NCBI RefSeq assembly: GCF_002214605.1 | Contig: NZ_CP015193.1 | Coordinates: 372,001 to 436,000 of the forward strand | Source of the DNA: Thermococcus chitonophagus | GTDB lineage: Archaea > Methanobacteriota_B > Thermococci > Thermococcales > Thermococcaceae | Length of the DNA: 64,000 nt | Direction of reading: 5' to 3' | Shown: positions 53,960 through 62,835 of the stretch, one piece after another | How the letters are laid out: every line of letters starts with the position of its first letter | How positions within the stretch are numbered: position 1 is the stretch's first letter | The notes under the pieces: model-generated | Told to the model about the DNA's origin: nothing | Databases searched by the model: none | Seen by the model: the letters and a program-made list of their open reading frames with translations, nothing else | Translations under genes and position numbers: made by a program

Positions 53960-54412
53960 ATGGCTGAAATCTTAGACAAGGTTGATAGGAGGTTGCTTGA
54001 GGAGCTTAAAAATAACGCAAGGGAAAATATTGCAACGTTAAGCAAAAAATTAGGAATCCCCAGGACAACAGTTCATTACAGGATAAAGAGGTTGGTTGAA
54101 GAGGGTATAATCGAGAAGTTTACCATAAAGCCAAACTATAAAAAGCTAAACCTCGGTACTACAGCATTCATTCTGATTAGATATGATCCCGATTCTGGAT
54201 TAACTCAGAGAGAAGTTGCCGAGCAGATAGCTAAAATCCCAGGGGTTTATGAGGTTCACATCATAGCGGGTGAGTGGGATCTTCTCCTAAAGGTAAGAGC
54301 ATCTAATGCTGAAGAGGTTGGTAAGATAGTTATAGACAGGCTCAGAGAGATAAAGGGAGTCGGACAGACGGTAACGATGGTCTCATTCGTCACCGTTAAA
54401 GAAGAAATTTAA
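53960..54412 (+). CDS. Lrp/AsnC-family transcription regulator
   Basis: This 150-residue regulator has an N-terminal helix-turn-helix, LDKVDRRLLEELKNNARENIATLSKKLGIPRTTVHYRIKRLVEEGIIEKF. A C-terminal effector/oligomerisation (RAM) domain follows, with GVYEVHIIAGEWDLLLKVRASNAEEV. It is not LrpA, whose sequence differs. The effector amino acid and targets are unknown. ATG at 53960 follows GGTGGTGATA; a GTG at 53951 overlaps it. Confidence 0.9.
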   Translation: MAEILDKVDRRLLEELKNNARENIATLSKKLGIPRTTVHYRIKRLVEEGIIEKFTIKPNYKKLNLGTTAFILIRYDPDSGLTQREVAEQIAKIPGVYEVHIIAGEWDLLLKVRASNAEEVGKIVIDRLREIKGVGQTVTMVSFVTVKEEI

Positions 54413-54467
54413 GGCGATGATCGTCGTTCTCCTTGCTGATTGATGATGACGCGAGGTTAGGTGAGCC
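54413..54467 (+). ncRNA. Candidate C/D box guide RNA (weak D box)
   Basis: Directly after the Lrp-type gene lie GCGATGA (C-like, 54414-54420), CTGA (D', 54436-54439), ATGATGA (perfect C', 54443-54449, three bases after D') and GTGA (poor D, 54461-54464). AAGGC before and GCCTT after could form the terminal stem. Guide-sized spacers are 15 and 11 bases. The imperfect C and D boxes keep confidence low. Confidence 0.35.
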
Positions 54468-54505
54468 TTTTAAATCCTCTTTTCTATTCCACATTGGGGG
54501 TTGAG

Positions 54506-55696
54506 ATGGCAAGGGTTGTAGTTGATGCTCAAGCAGCGAGAGCGATAGGTAAAGGTGCAATGATAGTATTCAAGAAGGGAGTGGTGAGAGTAGAGGGCGA
54601 GATAAAGCCTGGTGATATAGTTGAGGTTTACACGAGAGGTGGGAAGTTTCTGGGGAAAGGCTTTGCTAACCCTCACTCCAATATAATGGTGAGGATAGTC
54701 ACGAAGGAAAAGGATGTTGAGATAAACAAGGATCTCTTCAGGGAGAGGATAAGGAAGGCAAACGAGTACAGGAAGAAGGTTCTCAGGTACACCAACGTCT
54801 ACAGAATGGTTTATGGAGAGGCTGACTATCTGCCCGGTCTCATAGTTGACAGGTTCAATGACATAGCCTCCTTACAAATATCGAGTGCTGGAATGGAGAG
54901 GTTCAAGCTCGACGTTGCCGAGGCTATAATGGAAGTCGAGCCCGAAATAGAAACCGTGTTCGAGAAGAACACGGGGAGGAGCAGGAGAAGGGAGGGCCTG
55001 CCCGAGATCGAAAGGGTTCTCCTGGGAAAGGAGAAGTACAGGACTATAATAGAGGAAGGTAGGGCAAAGTTCATAGTTGATATGCGCGGTCAGAAAACCG
55101 GCTTCTTCCTTGACCAGAGAGAAAACAGGTTAGCGTTAGAAAAGTGGGTGAGACCCGGAGACAGAGTTCTCGACGTTTTCACGTACACAGGAGGATTCGC
55201 AATTCACGCCGCTATAGCTGGGGCGGAGGAAGTTATAGCTATAGACAAGTCTCCGAGGGCCATAGAAACCGCTAAAGAAAACGCAAAGCTGAATGGAGTT
55301 GAAGATAGGATGAAGTTTATCGTGGGGAGCGCCTTTGAGGAGATGGAGAAGCTCCAAAAGAAAGGGGAGAAGTTTGACGTAGTAATACTTGACCCTCCGG
55401 CCTTTGTCCAGCATGAGAAGGATCTGAAGGCTGGCTTAAGGGCCTACTTTAACGTTAACTTCGCGGGACTGAACCTTGTTAAGGATGGGGGAATTCTTGT
55501 AACGTGCTCATGCTCCCAGCACGTTGATCTACAGATGTTCAAAGATATGATAATTGCCGCAGGGGCAAAGGCCGGAAAGTTCCTTAAGATGCTTGAGCCT
55601 TACAGGACTCAAGCTCCAGACCATCCCATCCTGATGGCATCCAAAGATACCGAGTACCTCAAATGTCTGTTCCTGTATGTTGAAAACATGCGCTAG
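54506..55696 (+). CDS. RlmI-like rRNA cytosine-C5 methyltransferase
   Basis: This two-domain RNA methyltransferase is like the P. horikoshii PH1915-type protein. Residues 1-75 form a PUA domain (RVVVDAQAARAIGKGAMIVFKKGVVRVEG). After an EEHEH-like middle domain (LPGLIVDRFNDIASLQ), a SAM-binding domain has VLDVFTYTGGFAIHAAIAGA, VIAIDKSPRAIE and ILDPPAFVQHEKDL. The CSCSQHV motif contains a catalytic-type Cys, consistent with m5C formation in 23S rRNA, although the site is unknown. ATG at 54506 gives the standard N-terminus; TTTTAAAT (54468-54475) is its TATA box. The end overlaps the convergent stress-protein gene by 4 bases. Confidence 0.88.
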   Translation: MARVVVDAQAARAIGKGAMIVFKKGVVRVEGEIKPGDIVEVYTRGGKFLGKGFANPHSNIMVRIVTKEKDVEINKDLFRERIRKANEYRKKVLRYTNVYRMVYGEADYLPGLIVDRFNDIASLQISSAGMERFKLDVAEAIMEVEPEIETVFEKNTGRSRRREGLPEIERVLLGKEKYRTIIEEGRAKFIVDMRGQKTGFFLDQRENRLALEKWVRPGDRVLDVFTYTGGFAIHAAIAGAEEVIAIDKSPRAIETAKENAKLNGVEDRMKFIVGSAFEEMEKLQKKGEKFDVVILDPPAFVQHEKDLKAGLRAYFNVNFAGLNLVKDGGILVTCSCSQHVDLQMFKDMIIAAGAKAGKFLKMLEPYRTQAPDHPILMASKDTEYLKCLFLYVENMR

Positions 55697-56148
55697 CGAA
55701 CTATCATGACGGGAATCCTTATCTGACCAACGACATCTTCGAGCAATGACCCTATCCTCGTCTTTCCACTCTTTCCATAAGCCCCCATCACGACCATGTC
55801 GTAGTTTCCAGAGTTAGCCTCCTCAAGGATTTTGTCTTTTGCATGGCCTTCCACTATCTTAAAAGAGCAGTTTATTCCCTCCCTCTGGCCTATCTCAAGG
55901 AGCGTTGTTATTACCTCCTTGACGCTCTTCTTCATGTCCTTCCATATTGTTTCCTCGAACTCTTTTATTTTCTCTAGGCTCTCGCTTCTCATGCTCAGGT
56001 GAAATGCTAGGGCTTTTGCCTCTCTTCTATCAAGGACCGAAAACAGAGTTACCTTCCCATTCTTCCTTTTCGCGACTGAGAACGCATACAGCGCAGCCTT
56101 CTGACTCCACTTACTTCCATCTACGAGTACGAGGATCTTCATGCTCAT
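55693..56148 (-). CDS. Universal stress protein (UspA family)
   Basis: This 151-residue UspA-fold protein starts KILVLVDGSKWSQKAALYAFSVAK and has the ATP-binding-type C-terminal motif MGAYGKSGKTRIGSLLEDVVGQI (GxxGxxxxxxGS-like). It may bind ATP. GGTGATAAT precedes the ATG, with a second ATG 6 bases downstream. It lies 4 bases after the permease gene, whose other side has another Usp gene, so both may regulate or sense the transporter. Confidence 0.88.
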   Translation of the reverse strand: MSMKILVLVDGSKWSQKAALYAFSVAKRKNGKVTLFSVLDRREAKALAFHLSMRSESLEKIKEFEETIWKDMKKSVKEVITTLLEIGQREGINCSFKIVEGHAKDKILEEANSGNYDMVVMGAYGKSGKTRIGSLLEDVVGQIRIPVMIVR

Positions 56149-56152
56149 ATTA

Positions 56153-57412
56153 TCACCCGTACCTCGCTATAAGGATTAAAGAGCCAGCTCCAACTGTTAT
56201 CAGCATTATTATCATACCGACCTTAAGGAAGTCCTTAAATGTTATCCTTATTCCCTCCCTGTAAGCTATACCCAAGACGACTATGTTGGCACTCGCCCCT
56301 ATCGCCGTCCCATTTCCACCGAGGCACGCTCCTAGGCTTAATGCCCACCAGAGTGGATAGGTGTCTAGGGTAGATCCCATGCTTTTTATCAAGGGAATCA
56401 TAGTCGCCGTGAAGGGTATGTTGTCAATTACAGCGCTTAAGAAGGCGGAAAGCCAAGAAATCAAGAGGATGGCTTGGGTTTCCGAGTGGATCTGATGGAC
56501 TATCCACTCTCCGACTTGGGCTATAAATCCAGTTTCCTCAAGGGAGCCAACTATTATAAAGAGGCCTCCAAAGAAGAAGAGGGTTGCCCATTCAACTTTC
56601 TCTAGGGCTTTTTCTGGAGCTTCTCCACTCCACAGTAAAAGAAGAGATGCCCCTGATAACGCGATTACCGCCGGTTCAACTCCTATTGTATCGTGAAGGA
56701 AAAACGATAGCATTACGAGGCAGATAACTACTATCGATTTTCTGAACAGCTTTCTGTCCCTTATAGCATCCTCCTCCCGAAGGTTAAGTATCGCCAAAGA
56801 GACCTCTGCCTTCTTCAGCTCTCCCCGGTACATAAGGTAGATAATTCCAATCATAAGGATAAGATCTACGGTAGCTATCGGCGTCATGTTTTTTATGAAC
56901 TCGTTAAAGCTGAGCTTTGCGGCCGATCCTATCATTATGTTTGGTGGATCTCCAATCAGGGTTGCCGTGCCACCTATATTTGAGGCGAATATCTCCGCGA
57001 GGAGGTATGGGACTGGGTTAACTCTCATTTGTCTGGTTATATAGAGGAGCATTGGAGTGAGGAGGAGAACCGTTGTAACGTTATCAAGAAAAGCACTTAC
57101 AAGGGCCGTGACAATAGAAAAGAAGAGAAGAACTTTCATTGGATCACCTTTTGATAGTTTTGCTGTTTTTATTGCAATATACTCAAACAGGCCACTTTCC
57201 CTACTGACGTTAACTACGACCATCATTCCAGCAAGTAGGAGTATCGTGTTTAAGTCAAGGTAGTGGGGAACCCTCTCCCATGGAACTATCCCTACAAGGA
57301 GAACTATTGAAGCGCCAAACATTGCCGCTACAGTCCTGTGGATTTTCTCGCTTATTATCGCGATATATACAGCAATAAATACCCCAAGCGCAATTAATTC
57401 TTGTGGAGTCAT
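56153..57412 (-). CDS. ArsB/NhaD-type ion permease
   Basis: This integral membrane transporter of the ion transporter superfamily (ArsB, NhaD, P-protein group) has 419 residues and about 11 hydrophobic helices. Family motifs include LNTILLLAGMMVVVNVSRESGLFEYIA, the first re-entrant region DNVTTVLLLTPM, GGTATLIGDPPNIMIGSAA, and in the second half AVIDNIPFTATMIPLIKSM with GNGTAIGASANIVVLGIA. The two DN-containing helices match Na+/H+ antiporters and anion carriers alike, so the substrate is open. GGAGGTTAAACC precedes the ATG. It is flanked by two universal stress protein genes. Confidence 0.85.
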   Translation of the reverse strand: MTPQELIALGVFIAVYIAIISEKIHRTVAAMFGASIVLLVGIVPWERVPHYLDLNTILLLAGMMVVVNVSRESGLFEYIAIKTAKLSKGDPMKVLLFFSIVTALVSAFLDNVTTVLLLTPMLLYITRQMRVNPVPYLLAEIFASNIGGTATLIGDPPNIMIGSAAKLSFNEFIKNMTPIATVDLILMIGIIYLMYRGELKKAEVSLAILNLREEDAIRDRKLFRKSIVVICLVMLSFFLHDTIGVEPAVIALSGASLLLLWSGEAPEKALEKVEWATLFFFGGLFIIVGSLEETGFIAQVGEWIVHQIHSETQAILLISWLSAFLSAVIDNIPFTATMIPLIKSMGSTLDTYPLWWALSLGACLGGNGTAIGASANIVVLGIAYREGIRITFKDFLKVGMIIMLITVGAGSLILIARYG

Positions 57413-57424
57413 TGGTTTAACCTC

Positions 57425-57991
57425 CTAATAAAGCAATACAGGGATCTTAACGTTCTGGAGAATTCTAAGAACGACAGGACTTACGGGGTGCGTTTTTGTT
57501 GTTTCAGCTCCATAGTGCCTTGAGATTATAACGACATCAAAATCATTAGCTATCTCCTCGATTATTTCTGCCTTGTTGCCGGTTTTTAACTGGGATTTCA
57601 CTGTGAAACTATCTGAAGGTAGTGTTGCCTCAACTTTTTCAAGTGTCTTGTGTCCCTTCTCGAGTTCCCTCTTTCTAAACAGTTCTGCTTCATTTTCTCC
57701 AATGGTCTCTCTAATAAGCCTGCAAACTTCCCCGTCTATTATATAAAGTAACAAAATCGTTGATCCTGGGTATGAGGTTAAGTATTCAATGACGGTGTTT
57801 GTGGGAGATTCGGAATACCTGTCAAGTGGAATTAGGATCTTTTCGATTTTAGGTATTGTAAACTCCTCTTCAGTTAGAAGAAACTCTCTATAAGCCCTAA
57901 CTATTTCTTCGTATCTGGGGGCTATATTCTTGAACTTTCTAAGAATTATATTGGAGAAAAGGCCCAATGGGGCCACCTTCACTTCTTCCAC
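57425..57991 (-). CDS. Universal stress protein-like protein, divergent
   Basis: This 188-residue protein carries a Usp fold after an N-terminal extension of about 45 residues. [36 protein letters not shown] is the first half and [35 protein letters not shown] the second. The Gly-rich ATP loop of typical UspA is mostly lost ([14 protein letters not shown]), so it may not bind ATP. The start is a GTG overlapping the end of the S27ae gene by 13 bases. It lies 12 bases before the permease gene. Confidence 0.75.
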   Translation of the reverse strand: MEEVKVAPLGLFSNIILRKFKNIAPRYEEIVRAYREFLLTEEEFTIPKIEKILIPLDRYSESPTNTVIEYLTSYPGSTILLLYIIDGEVCRLIRETIGENEAELFRKRELEKGHKTLEKVEATLPSDSFTVKSQLKTGNKAEIIEEIANDFDVVIISRHYGAETTKTHPVSPVVLRILQNVKIPVLLY

Positions 57992-58131
57992 TCAGTGTAA
58001 CCGCACTTTCCGCAGGCCCACCTATCGCCGTGATCTGCCATGAACACTCCGGGCCCACACCTAGGACAGAACTTGTTCTTCCTTATGACTTTCCCGTCCT
58101 TAACTATGTAGAGCTTCCACTTCTGTCCCAT
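57979..58131 (-). CDS. rps27ae: Ribosomal protein S27ae
   Basis: This 50-residue small-subunit protein (eS31) is short enough to be overlooked. It reads [20 protein letters not shown] then [29 protein letters not shown], giving the four zinc-binding cysteines in CPRC and CGKC. The ATG at 58131 follows GGTGAGTGAA, which includes the end of S24e. S24e directly upstream and Spt4/Rpo7 further upstream form the standard archaeal cluster. Its 3' end overlaps the divergent Usp gene. Confidence 0.96.
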   Translation of the reverse strand: MGQKWKLYIVKDGKVIRKNKFCPRCGPGVFMADHGDRWACGKCGYTEWKK

Positions 58132-58132
58132 T

Positions 58133-58432
58133 TCACTCACCCTCCTTCTTCTCTATTATCCCATCCCTCACGAGGATGTACTCGGGCTCTATATAGAGCA
58201 TCCTGTCCTTGTCGTAATAGTACTTTGCATAGCCTTTTGACTTGTAGCTTCCGAAGTAGCTCCTTATGTACTGGATCACAGTCGTTTCAGGGTTCAAATC
58301 AAGCATGGCAACAAGCTTGCCCTTCACGTCTTTTCTGCTTGGTGTGGGTTCTCCTGGGTGGTAAATTTCGAAATATATCTCCTTCCTTCCGATAAGCTTA
58401 TTCTCCCTGACTTCAGTTATTCTAATCTCCAT
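58133..58432 (-). CDS. rps24e: Ribosomal protein S24e
   Basis: This small-subunit protein eS24 of 99 residues starts [27 protein letters not shown] and contains [43 protein letters not shown], the family core. It overlaps the dephospho-CoA kinase gene by 11 bases at its start and is followed one base later by S27ae. Confidence 0.97.
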   Translation of the reverse strand: MEIRITEVRENKLIGRKEIYFEIYHPGEPTPSRKDVKGKLVAMLDLNPETTVIQYIRSYFGSYKSKGYAKYYYDKDRMLYIEPEYILVRDGIIEKKEGE

Positions 58433-58949
58433 TCCTCACCACCTCCATCCTTCTCATTATCTCCGCGCACCTGCGTTTGCATTCACGTGTTACCTTTATA
58501 AGCACTATGCCTTCTCGGGGCTGACCGTATATTATCGTTGCACCATAGGGAGCGTAGAGGACTGCGGGGATTGTGGCGAGATCTTCCTCGCCGTTAACTA
58601 TTATATGAACATTCTTTCCTCTGTTGACGAGTTCATACCCTTTCTTAACGCTTCGGAGGAGAGGGATAGTAATGACCCCAGGAGGATTTTTAACGGTCAA
58701 AATTATGGCATTAGTATCTATTTTTGGTTTATACTCTCTTCTCTCAGTTTTGTGATCATATATGGCAAGATTGGGTAAAACTCCGACCTTTAGAATATTT
58801 TCAGTAACGACATCTCCCACCGTAACAAGGGGGTGTGAGATTGAGTCTTTTATTTTTAAATATGGTTTGGGTATCTCGCCTTCTATCAACTTACCCATGG
58901 GCTTTTTTAATTCGTACCTTAGTTTCTCAGGAAGTCTAAAAACTATCAT
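58422..58949 (-). CDS. GTP-dependent dephospho-CoA kinase (DUF359)
   Basis: This archaeal enzyme phosphorylates dephospho-CoA with GTP, the last step of CoA synthesis. The family (DUF359) was assigned by work on Thermococcus kodakarensis. The 175 residues include [40 protein letters not shown] and [19 protein letters not shown], then [34 protein letters not shown]. The position between Spt4 and S24e is the usual archaeal context. Confidence 0.92.
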   Translation of the reverse strand: MIVFRLPEKLRYELKKPMGKLIEGEIPKPYLKIKDSISHPLVTVGDVVTENILKVGVLPNLAIYDHKTERREYKPKIDTNAIILTVKNPPGVITIPLLRSVKKGYELVNRGKNVHIIVNGEEDLATIPAVLYAPYGATIIYGQPREGIVLIKVTRECKRRCAEIMRRMEVVRNGD

Positions 58950-59134
58950 CAGCGCACCCTTATTGCGTATTTTCCTGGGACCTTTGCGCCTATTCTCTTG
59001 GCTATTTCACTGTTCTCGACGTCTACTATTATCACTAGGTCGAACCATTCCTCGCTTAAATCCCTACTACCGCAGACAGGACATCTGTCCTCAGTAGTTA
59101 TGTAGTGGCAGTTTCGGCAGGCTTTTTCGCTCAC
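58949..59134 (-). CDS. spt4: Transcription elongation factor Spt4 (RpoE'')
   Basis: Spt4 binds Spt5 and keeps RNA polymerase processive. This 61-residue zinc protein has ACRNCHYI near residue 5 and CPVCGSRDLSEEWFDLVIIVD near 18, then EIAKRIGAKVPGKYAIRVR. The start is a GTG overlapping the rpoE' stop, and its own stop overlaps the next ATG. Confidence 0.95.
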   Translation of the reverse strand: MSEKACRNCHYITTEDRCPVCGSRDLSEEWFDLVIIVDVENSEIAKRIGAKVPGKYAIRVR

Positions 59135-59697
59135 TTCTTACCCTCCTTCTCTTTTCTCTTTTCCTTTTCTATCCACTCGAACTTTCCTAGCCCAGGTTGT
59201 CTCATCGTTAAGCCTATTCTGTTCTCTCTAATTATTCTGCTCTTTGGACTGACGGCGATTATTCTTGCTCTAACTTCATCTCCGAGCTTGAGAAGGTACT
59301 TCTTCTCTTTTCCTACGAATTGTTTGTTTCTTTCATCGTAAACCACGTAATCATCCATGAGCTGGCTTATGTGGACTAGGCCATCCATTGGTCCTATCCT
59401 TATGAACGCTCCGAAGGGAACTACATCAACGACGGTTCCCTCAACGACCTCATGAAGTCTTGGTTCCCAAACGAGAACGTCAAAAACTACCTCGTGATAC
59501 GTTGCCCCGTCTCCGGGAACTATTATCCCATCACCAACTTCCTTTACTTCTACTATTGAAAGTATGACTCCTTCATCCCTGTCATACTTACCCTCGTAGG
59601 TGTCCCTAAGAACAATCATAGCTGCCTCCTTTGGATCCATTGTAAACATCCTGGGAGGAATTCTAACAACGTCCTTAACCGTAACTATCTTGTACAT
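59131..59697 (-). CDS. rpo7: RNA polymerase subunit Rpo7 (RpoE')
   Basis: Rpo7 forms, with Rpo4, the stalk of archaeal RNA polymerase that aids open-complex formation and RNA binding. The 188 residues have the N-terminal RNP-like domain (YKIVTVKDVVRIPPRMF) and an S1 domain (EVVEGTVVDVVPFGAFIRIGPMDGLVHISQLMDDYV). The C-terminus is Lys-rich. GGAGGATGA precedes the ATG, and the gene starts the downstream operon spt4-DPCK-rps24e-rps27ae. Confidence 0.95.
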   Translation of the reverse strand: MYKIVTVKDVVRIPPRMFTMDPKEAAMIVLRDTYEGKYDRDEGVILSIVEVKEVGDGIIVPGDGATYHEVVFDVLVWEPRLHEVVEGTVVDVVPFGAFIRIGPMDGLVHISQLMDDYVVYDERNKQFVGKEKKYLLKLGDEVRARIIAVSPKSRIIRENRIGLTMRQPGLGKFEWIEKEKRKEKEGKK

Positions 59698-59734
59698 TTT
59701 TCATCCTCCAAACAAAAATTTTAAGGGAAGAAAA

Positions 59735-60271
59735 TCACTCCTTCTTTCCGAATTTTTCTTTGTACATCTCAATTGCCCTTAGGATTTCCCTTTTTGCAGC
59801 CTCTGCTCCTTCCCATCCCTCGACGATGATTTCCTTGCCTTGGAGCTCCTTGTATCTCTTGAAGAAGTGTGCAATCTCATCTAGGAACGCCTTTGGAACG
59901 TCGTCGATGTCTTTCCAGTCCTTGAAGTATGGGTCCTCAACTGGAACAGCTAGAACTTTGTAGTCCTTGTCTCCACTATCAATCATCTTGAACAATCCAA
60001 TAGGCCTTGCCTCTATGATCGTTAGTGGGTATGTTGGTTCTCTCATTATGACCATTATGTCAAATGGATCGTCGTCATCGTACCATGTTTGGGGTATTAT
60101 TCCGTAGTCTACTGGGTAGAAGAATGGGCTGTAGAGGACTCTGTCAAGCTTTAGGAGTCCTGTCTTCTTATCAAGCTCGTACTTGTTCCTGCTTCCCTTT
60201 GGTATCTCTATTAAAGCATAGACAACCTCTGGAACGTCTGGTCCGGGCTCAAGGTCGTGGAACGGGTTCAT
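59735..60271 (-). CDS. ppa: Inorganic pyrophosphatase (family I)
   Basis: This cytosolic enzyme hydrolyses pyrophosphate, driving biosynthetic reactions. The 178-residue protein has [17 protein letters not shown], the [24 protein letters not shown] signature with the metal-binding acids, and [39 protein letters not shown] precedes the ATG. It is close to rpo7 but with a 37-base gap that may hold a promoter. Confidence 0.96.
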   Translation of the reverse strand: MNPFHDLEPGPDVPEVVYALIEIPKGSRNKYELDKKTGLLKLDRVLYSPFFYPVDYGIIPQTWYDDDDPFDIMVIMREPTYPLTIIEARPIGLFKMIDSGDKDYKVLAVPVEDPYFKDWKDIDDVPKAFLDEIAHFFKRYKELQGKEIIVEGWEGAEAAKREILRAIEMYKEKFGKKE

Positions 60272-60338
60272 TCACACTCCCCCCTATTCGGATTTTCTTC
60301 GGGAGAAATCTCGTGGGGTTAGTGGCTGACAAATACTT

Positions 60339-61184
60339 TTAAACTTTTAGCTCCTCCCACTTCTTCTTCATTAAAATTGCGTCACCCTCGATGTTCGGAC
60401 TTTCACTAATTACCACTCCTTTAACGTTGAACTCCTTCAGAATCCTCAGGAGATCCTCCCACTTAAGATCACTCTCCTGCAAGTTAATGTGCCTCTTCTC
60501 GCCCTTCTCCCCATATTCAATTCCGCTTATGTGAATATGCATGTTCTTCAAAGCCTCCCTTCCGAGCTCGTTCTCTATTAAAGTTAGCATCTCCCTCCAT
60601 TCTTCCTCAGAATTGCATCTTCCTCTATTTCTAGCATGGGCGTGGGCAAAATCTATTGCTGGTAGAACCATGTCGACTTCTTGGCTCAACTTTATCAGTT
60701 CTCTAAGATCTCCAAATTGCGTGGGCTTACCTGTCAGTTCTGGCCTTATCCAGACCTTTATTCCTCTAGATTTCAACTCCTCAACTATATCCTCTAATGC
60801 AGATCTTATATTCTTGTAAACCTGTTCCGAAGGTTGCTTTAGATAATAACCAGCGTGAAAAACTAAACTCCAACCCCCGGCTTCATAAAGTCTTTCGGCA
60901 CTTTGAATTATCCTTCTTTTGCTCGCCTCAACTTTTCCTTTTTCCTTAGCGTTAAGATTTATGTAGTAAGGAGCGTGAGCAGTTAAAACTACATCAAGTT
61001 TCTTGGCGACATGCTTAATCTTTTTAGCTAACTCCGGCTTTATGTTTATACCCCTCACGAATTCAAGCTCCATGGCATCAAGTCCTAACTGTCTTACCTG
61101 CTCAATTCCAGTTATCGTTGAGGGTTTTGGGGTCGAAAGGGGTATTCCAGCGGTTCCGAACCTCAATCTGTCGATTTTGAACAT
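60339..61184 (-). CDS. Endonuclease IV-like TIM-barrel protein
   Basis: This 281-residue protein of the AP endonuclease 2/xylose isomerase-like TIM-barrel superfamily has LTAHAPYYINL, VFHAGYY, RPELTGKPTQFG, IDFAHAHAR, HIHISGIEYGEKG and a final Glu in VVISESPNIEGDA. These are positions of the trinuclear zinc ligands of endonuclease IV. An AP-endonuclease role in base excision repair is likely but not certain, since sugar isomerases share the fold. Confidence 0.82.
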   Translation of the reverse strand: MFKIDRLRFGTAGIPLSTPKPSTITGIEQVRQLGLDAMELEFVRGINIKPELAKKIKHVAKKLDVVLTAHAPYYINLNAKEKGKVEASKRRIIQSAERLYEAGGWSLVFHAGYYLKQPSEQVYKNIRSALEDIVEELKSRGIKVWIRPELTGKPTQFGDLRELIKLSQEVDMVLPAIDFAHAHARNRGRCNSEEEWREMLTLIENELGREALKNMHIHISGIEYGEKGEKRHINLQESDLKWEDLLRILKEFNVKGVVISESPNIEGDAILMKKKWEELKV

Positions 61185-61278
61185 TTCACATCCCCTAAAA
61201 ATTAGGTTCGTCTAAAATTTAAAGATTTGGAGCACAATTTTTAAATCAATAGGGTGGTAAATAACTTGGGGAAGTCAA

Positions 61279-61587
61279 ATGACGGTAATAATAGAGTTCT
61301 CATTGATTCCCCTTGGTGAGGTCAGCGTAAGTAAGTATATAGCCCAGGCTATTAAACTGCTTGAAGAGAAAGGAGTGAAGTATCAGCTAACGCCGATGGG
61401 AACAATAATCGAGGTTGACGACCTCAAGGACGGCCTGGAAGTCGTAAGAGAGGCACATGAGCTCATGTTTAAGCTGGGCATTAAGAGGGTAGTTACGTAC
61501 ATAAAGATAGATGACAGAAGAGACAAGGAGAGACACATGGAGGATAAAGTTAAAGCGGTTATGGAGAAGCTGACCTCCTCCCCTTAG
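61279..61587 (+). CDS. MTH1187/YkoF-like thiamine-binding domain protein (UPF0045)
   Basis: This 102-residue protein belongs to the MTH1187 family of ferredoxin-like fold proteins. It reads VIIEFSLIPLGEVSVSKYIAQAIKLLEEKGVKYQLTPMGTIIEVDD and KRVVTYIKIDDRRDKERHMEDKVKAV, which are conserved in the family. Some members bind thiamine or HMP. A TATA-like TTTTTAAATC (61238-61247) lies about 30 bases upstream of the ATG. Confidence 0.88.
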   Translation: MTVIIEFSLIPLGEVSVSKYIAQAIKLLEEKGVKYQLTPMGTIIEVDDLKDGLEVVREAHELMFKLGIKRVVTYIKIDDRRDKERHMEDKVKAVMEKLTSSP

Positions 61588-61719
61588 TGGTGCTCAAGAG
61601 CATCCTTCATACAGTCTTCACTGGGTAGGTGGCGTGGTCGAATTAAAGAGCATTTAAAAACCTATAAAAACTTCCTTTCCCTAAAGGTTGGGATTTCCAG
61701 CCCGTAAAGAGGTGAGGAA

Positions 61720-62835
61720 ATGAGGGTTTTAGTTTTGGCTATAGATAGGGACGATGATTTTGGGGTAAAGGCTGGTGTTAAGGGGCCAGTTATTGGAAGG
61801 GATAAATGCTTAGATGCTGCAGTAAAGCTTAGTTTGGCTGATCCTGAGGATAGTGATGCTAATACTCTATTTGCTGCTGTAAAGCTGTATGACGAGCTCA
61901 AGCAAAGCGGGGATTTCGAGGATGTTGAAGTTGCCTTGATTACGGGCCATCACAACGTGGGAGTTAAGAGCGACATGGAGCTCAGCAGGCAGCTAGATGA
62001 GGTTTTGAAGGTGTTTCCAGCTGATGGCGTTATTCCCGTAACAGACGGTGCCGAGGACGAGCAGATCTTTCCAATTATAACTTCAAAAGTCCCGATAGTG
62101 AGTACGAGGAGGGTAGTCGTGAAGCAGAGCCCAGGGATAGAAACAACATGGTACATAATTGTGAGATACCTAAAGGAGATCATGAACGATCCTGAGGTTT
62201 CGAAAGTTGTTTTAGGGATTCCTGGGCTTATAGTTCTCCTTTATGGTATAGCTAAACTAATATCATTGAAATATCCGCCAAGTGCTCAGATAGTCTCTTC
62301 TGCTGTTAGTGGAGTTGTGATGCTGATAGTTGGAGGCTACTTCTTTATAAAGGGCGTTAAACTAAGACCCCTTGAGCTAATAAGCAGGGGATTTATAACG
62401 TTCATAGGCTTGGTCACGGGCCTAATAGTTATTTTAGGTGGTGCAATAAGGGTTTACCTGATGCTTGAGAGCATATCTGAGGAGATGATAGGAGGAATTC
62501 CAAGTAGTGACCTTATAGCATTCTTAATCTATCTAAATGCCATAAACTCATATGTAATACTTGGAATTGCTATAATATTGCTCAGTAAGACAATCCAAGA
62601 GTATCTCAGGCGTGATCCACATATATGGTATTACGCTACTGGAATAATAATGCTCCCGGCGTTTTGGAAGGTTATAGATTTGATAACAAAGTACTCAAAT
62701 CCTCTCATAATCCGAAAGACACCTGAAGAAGACATCCTGTTAGGCCTCGTTTTTATAGCAATTGACCTCGTTGTAAGCGTTTTGGCCGGAATAAAATTGC
62801 GAGAAAAAGTCAGAAGCTGGAGTTCCTCCTCTTGA
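61720..62835 (+). CDS. DUF373 family membrane protein
   Basis: This 371-residue archaeal protein has a cytoplasmic N-terminal domain of about 150 residues (VLVLAIDRDDDFGVKAGVKGPVIG, DPEDSDANTLFAAVKLYDEL, ALITGHHNVGVKSDMELSRQLDEVL) and six or so transmembrane helices in the rest. This is the DUF373 layout. No function is known to me. The N-terminal domain has an Asp/His-rich pattern that suggests binding of metal or nucleotide. The 3' end overlaps the convergent surface-protein gene by 26 bases. Confidence 0.85.
   Translation: MRVLVLAIDRDDDFGVKAGVKGPVIGRDKCLDAAVKLSLADPEDSDANTLFAAVKLYDELKQSGDFEDVEVALITGHHNVGVKSDMELSRQLDEVLKVFPADGVIPVTDGAEDEQIFPIITSKVPIVSTRRVVVKQSPGIETTWYIIVRYLKEIMNDPEVSKVVLGIPGLIVLLYGIAKLISLKYPPSAQIVSSAVSGVVMLIVGGYFFIKGVKLRPLELISRGFITFIGLVTGLIVILGGAIRVYLMLESISEEMIGGIPSSDLIAFLIYLNAINSYVILGIAIILLSKTIQEYLRRDPHIWYYATGIIMLPAFWKVIDLITKYSNPLIIRKTPEEDILLGLVFIAIDLVVSVLAGIKLREKVRSWSSSS

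Noticed and set aside
61590..61719. Possible small RNA gene between the thiamine-binding-like and DUF373 genes
   Set aside because: No cloverleaf, C/D boxes or stable hairpin found; TTTAAAAACC at about 61652-61661 is best read as a TATA box for the DUF373 gene.
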